Shown one piece after another: positions 63,742-64,000 of a stretch of 64,000 bases of DNA (its first letter is position 1; every line of letters starts with the position of its first letter). A program made the translations under genes and the position numbers. This stretch comes from Muraenolepis orangiensis. Lineage: Eukaryota > Chordata > Actinopteri > Gadiformes > Muraenolepididae. The notes under the pieces were generated by a model. That model saw only the letters and a program-made list of their open reading frames with translations, did not search any database and had not been told where the DNA came from. The DNA lies in the NCBI GenBank assembly GCA_027704905.1, contig CM051015.1:21779604-21843603 (forward strand). Reading direction: 5' to 3'.

Positions 63742-64000
63742 TTATATGTTGAATTCAGACAATAAAAATGGATGATAATTACTGATGTCTTTTTCTTGTT
63801 TAGGTATACCACAATATTAATACAATTATGACAATAATATAATAATGATATTCATCAGGCAAAGACATTTTATTCATGGAAACATCTCATTGTATTTTTT
63901 TAAATCAAAATCAATAGTTTTACCAAAAATGACAGATATTGACCAAGCAATAAAGTTTAAGTTGAATTCATGAATACATAAATTGAAACCCCAAATCAAC
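63742..64000 (-). other. Start of another TLR8-unit-like upstream region
   Basis: GACAATAAAAATGGATGA, TTTAGGTATACCACAATATTAA and AAAGTTTAAGTTGAATTCAT match 52640-52795 and, more weakly, 47420-47840. A further, diverged unit (at least its intron/upstream sequence) therefore begins here. Its main TLR8 exon is not on the adjacent lower side, where L2 sequence lies instead. Confidence 0.55.

Overview
The window is teleost fish DNA. It carries a tandem array of endosomal Toll-like receptor 8 (TLR8) genes, a decayed Ig-superfamily receptor-like gene, and typical fish transposons (Rex3-like RTE LINE, several CR1/L2-clade LINEs, Ty3/gypsy elements, hAT-Charlie), with very long CA/GT microsatellites. 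A large TLR8 expansion together with abundant CA repeats recalls gadiform (cod-like) genomes. That is inference; nothing here proves the species.

Left part (1-23000): an integrase-core transposon gene broken by a hAT element (1852-3852). A truncated gypsy copy follows (4032-6513). Then come scattered + strand exons of an Ig-receptor-like gene: V-domain end at 6540-6691, transmembrane exon near 7048-7181, an ITIM-like exon at 10565-10668, and repetitive tail sequence to 13405. These exons are separated by a 2.7 kb Rex3-like LINE and two L2 insertions and carry stop codons. A ~1.2 kb segment (13806-15040) recurs inverted at 21760-23000, running into a 1000-N assembly gap, and a decayed third copy starts the window. 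Between the arms lie LINE remnants, a hAT element with a nested MITE, a gypsy integrase remnant and minisatellites.

Central part (24001-53060): eight TLR8-like copies or pieces, all on the minus strand, built from one repeating unit. In transcription order a unit is: upstream region; a tiny exon that is just the start ATG with a GTGAGT donor; an intron with a CA/TA microsatellite; one large exon (signal peptide, LRR ectodomain with Z-loop, TM, TIR); and, a few bases after the TLR8 stop, the last part of a TLR7-type TIR domain split by a LINE 3' tail. Two copies are fully open (26410-29550 and 32228-35368), but both have lost the ATG/donor exon. Copy 8 (49038-52123) has the ATG exon but one frameshift in the Z-loop. 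The others are fragments. Copies 6 and 7 are joined through a gypsy element with mismatched LTRs and mismatched flanks, as expected from recombination between two insertions.

Right part (53539-60821): a gypsy element with LTRs that look identical, an open pol, and a gag split by a complete hAT-Charlie transposon (intact 630-aa transposase, perfect 8-bp target duplication). After it come LINE tails, a MITE with long terminal inverted repeats, two opposed L2 fragments, and the start of sequence resembling another TLR8 unit at the window end.
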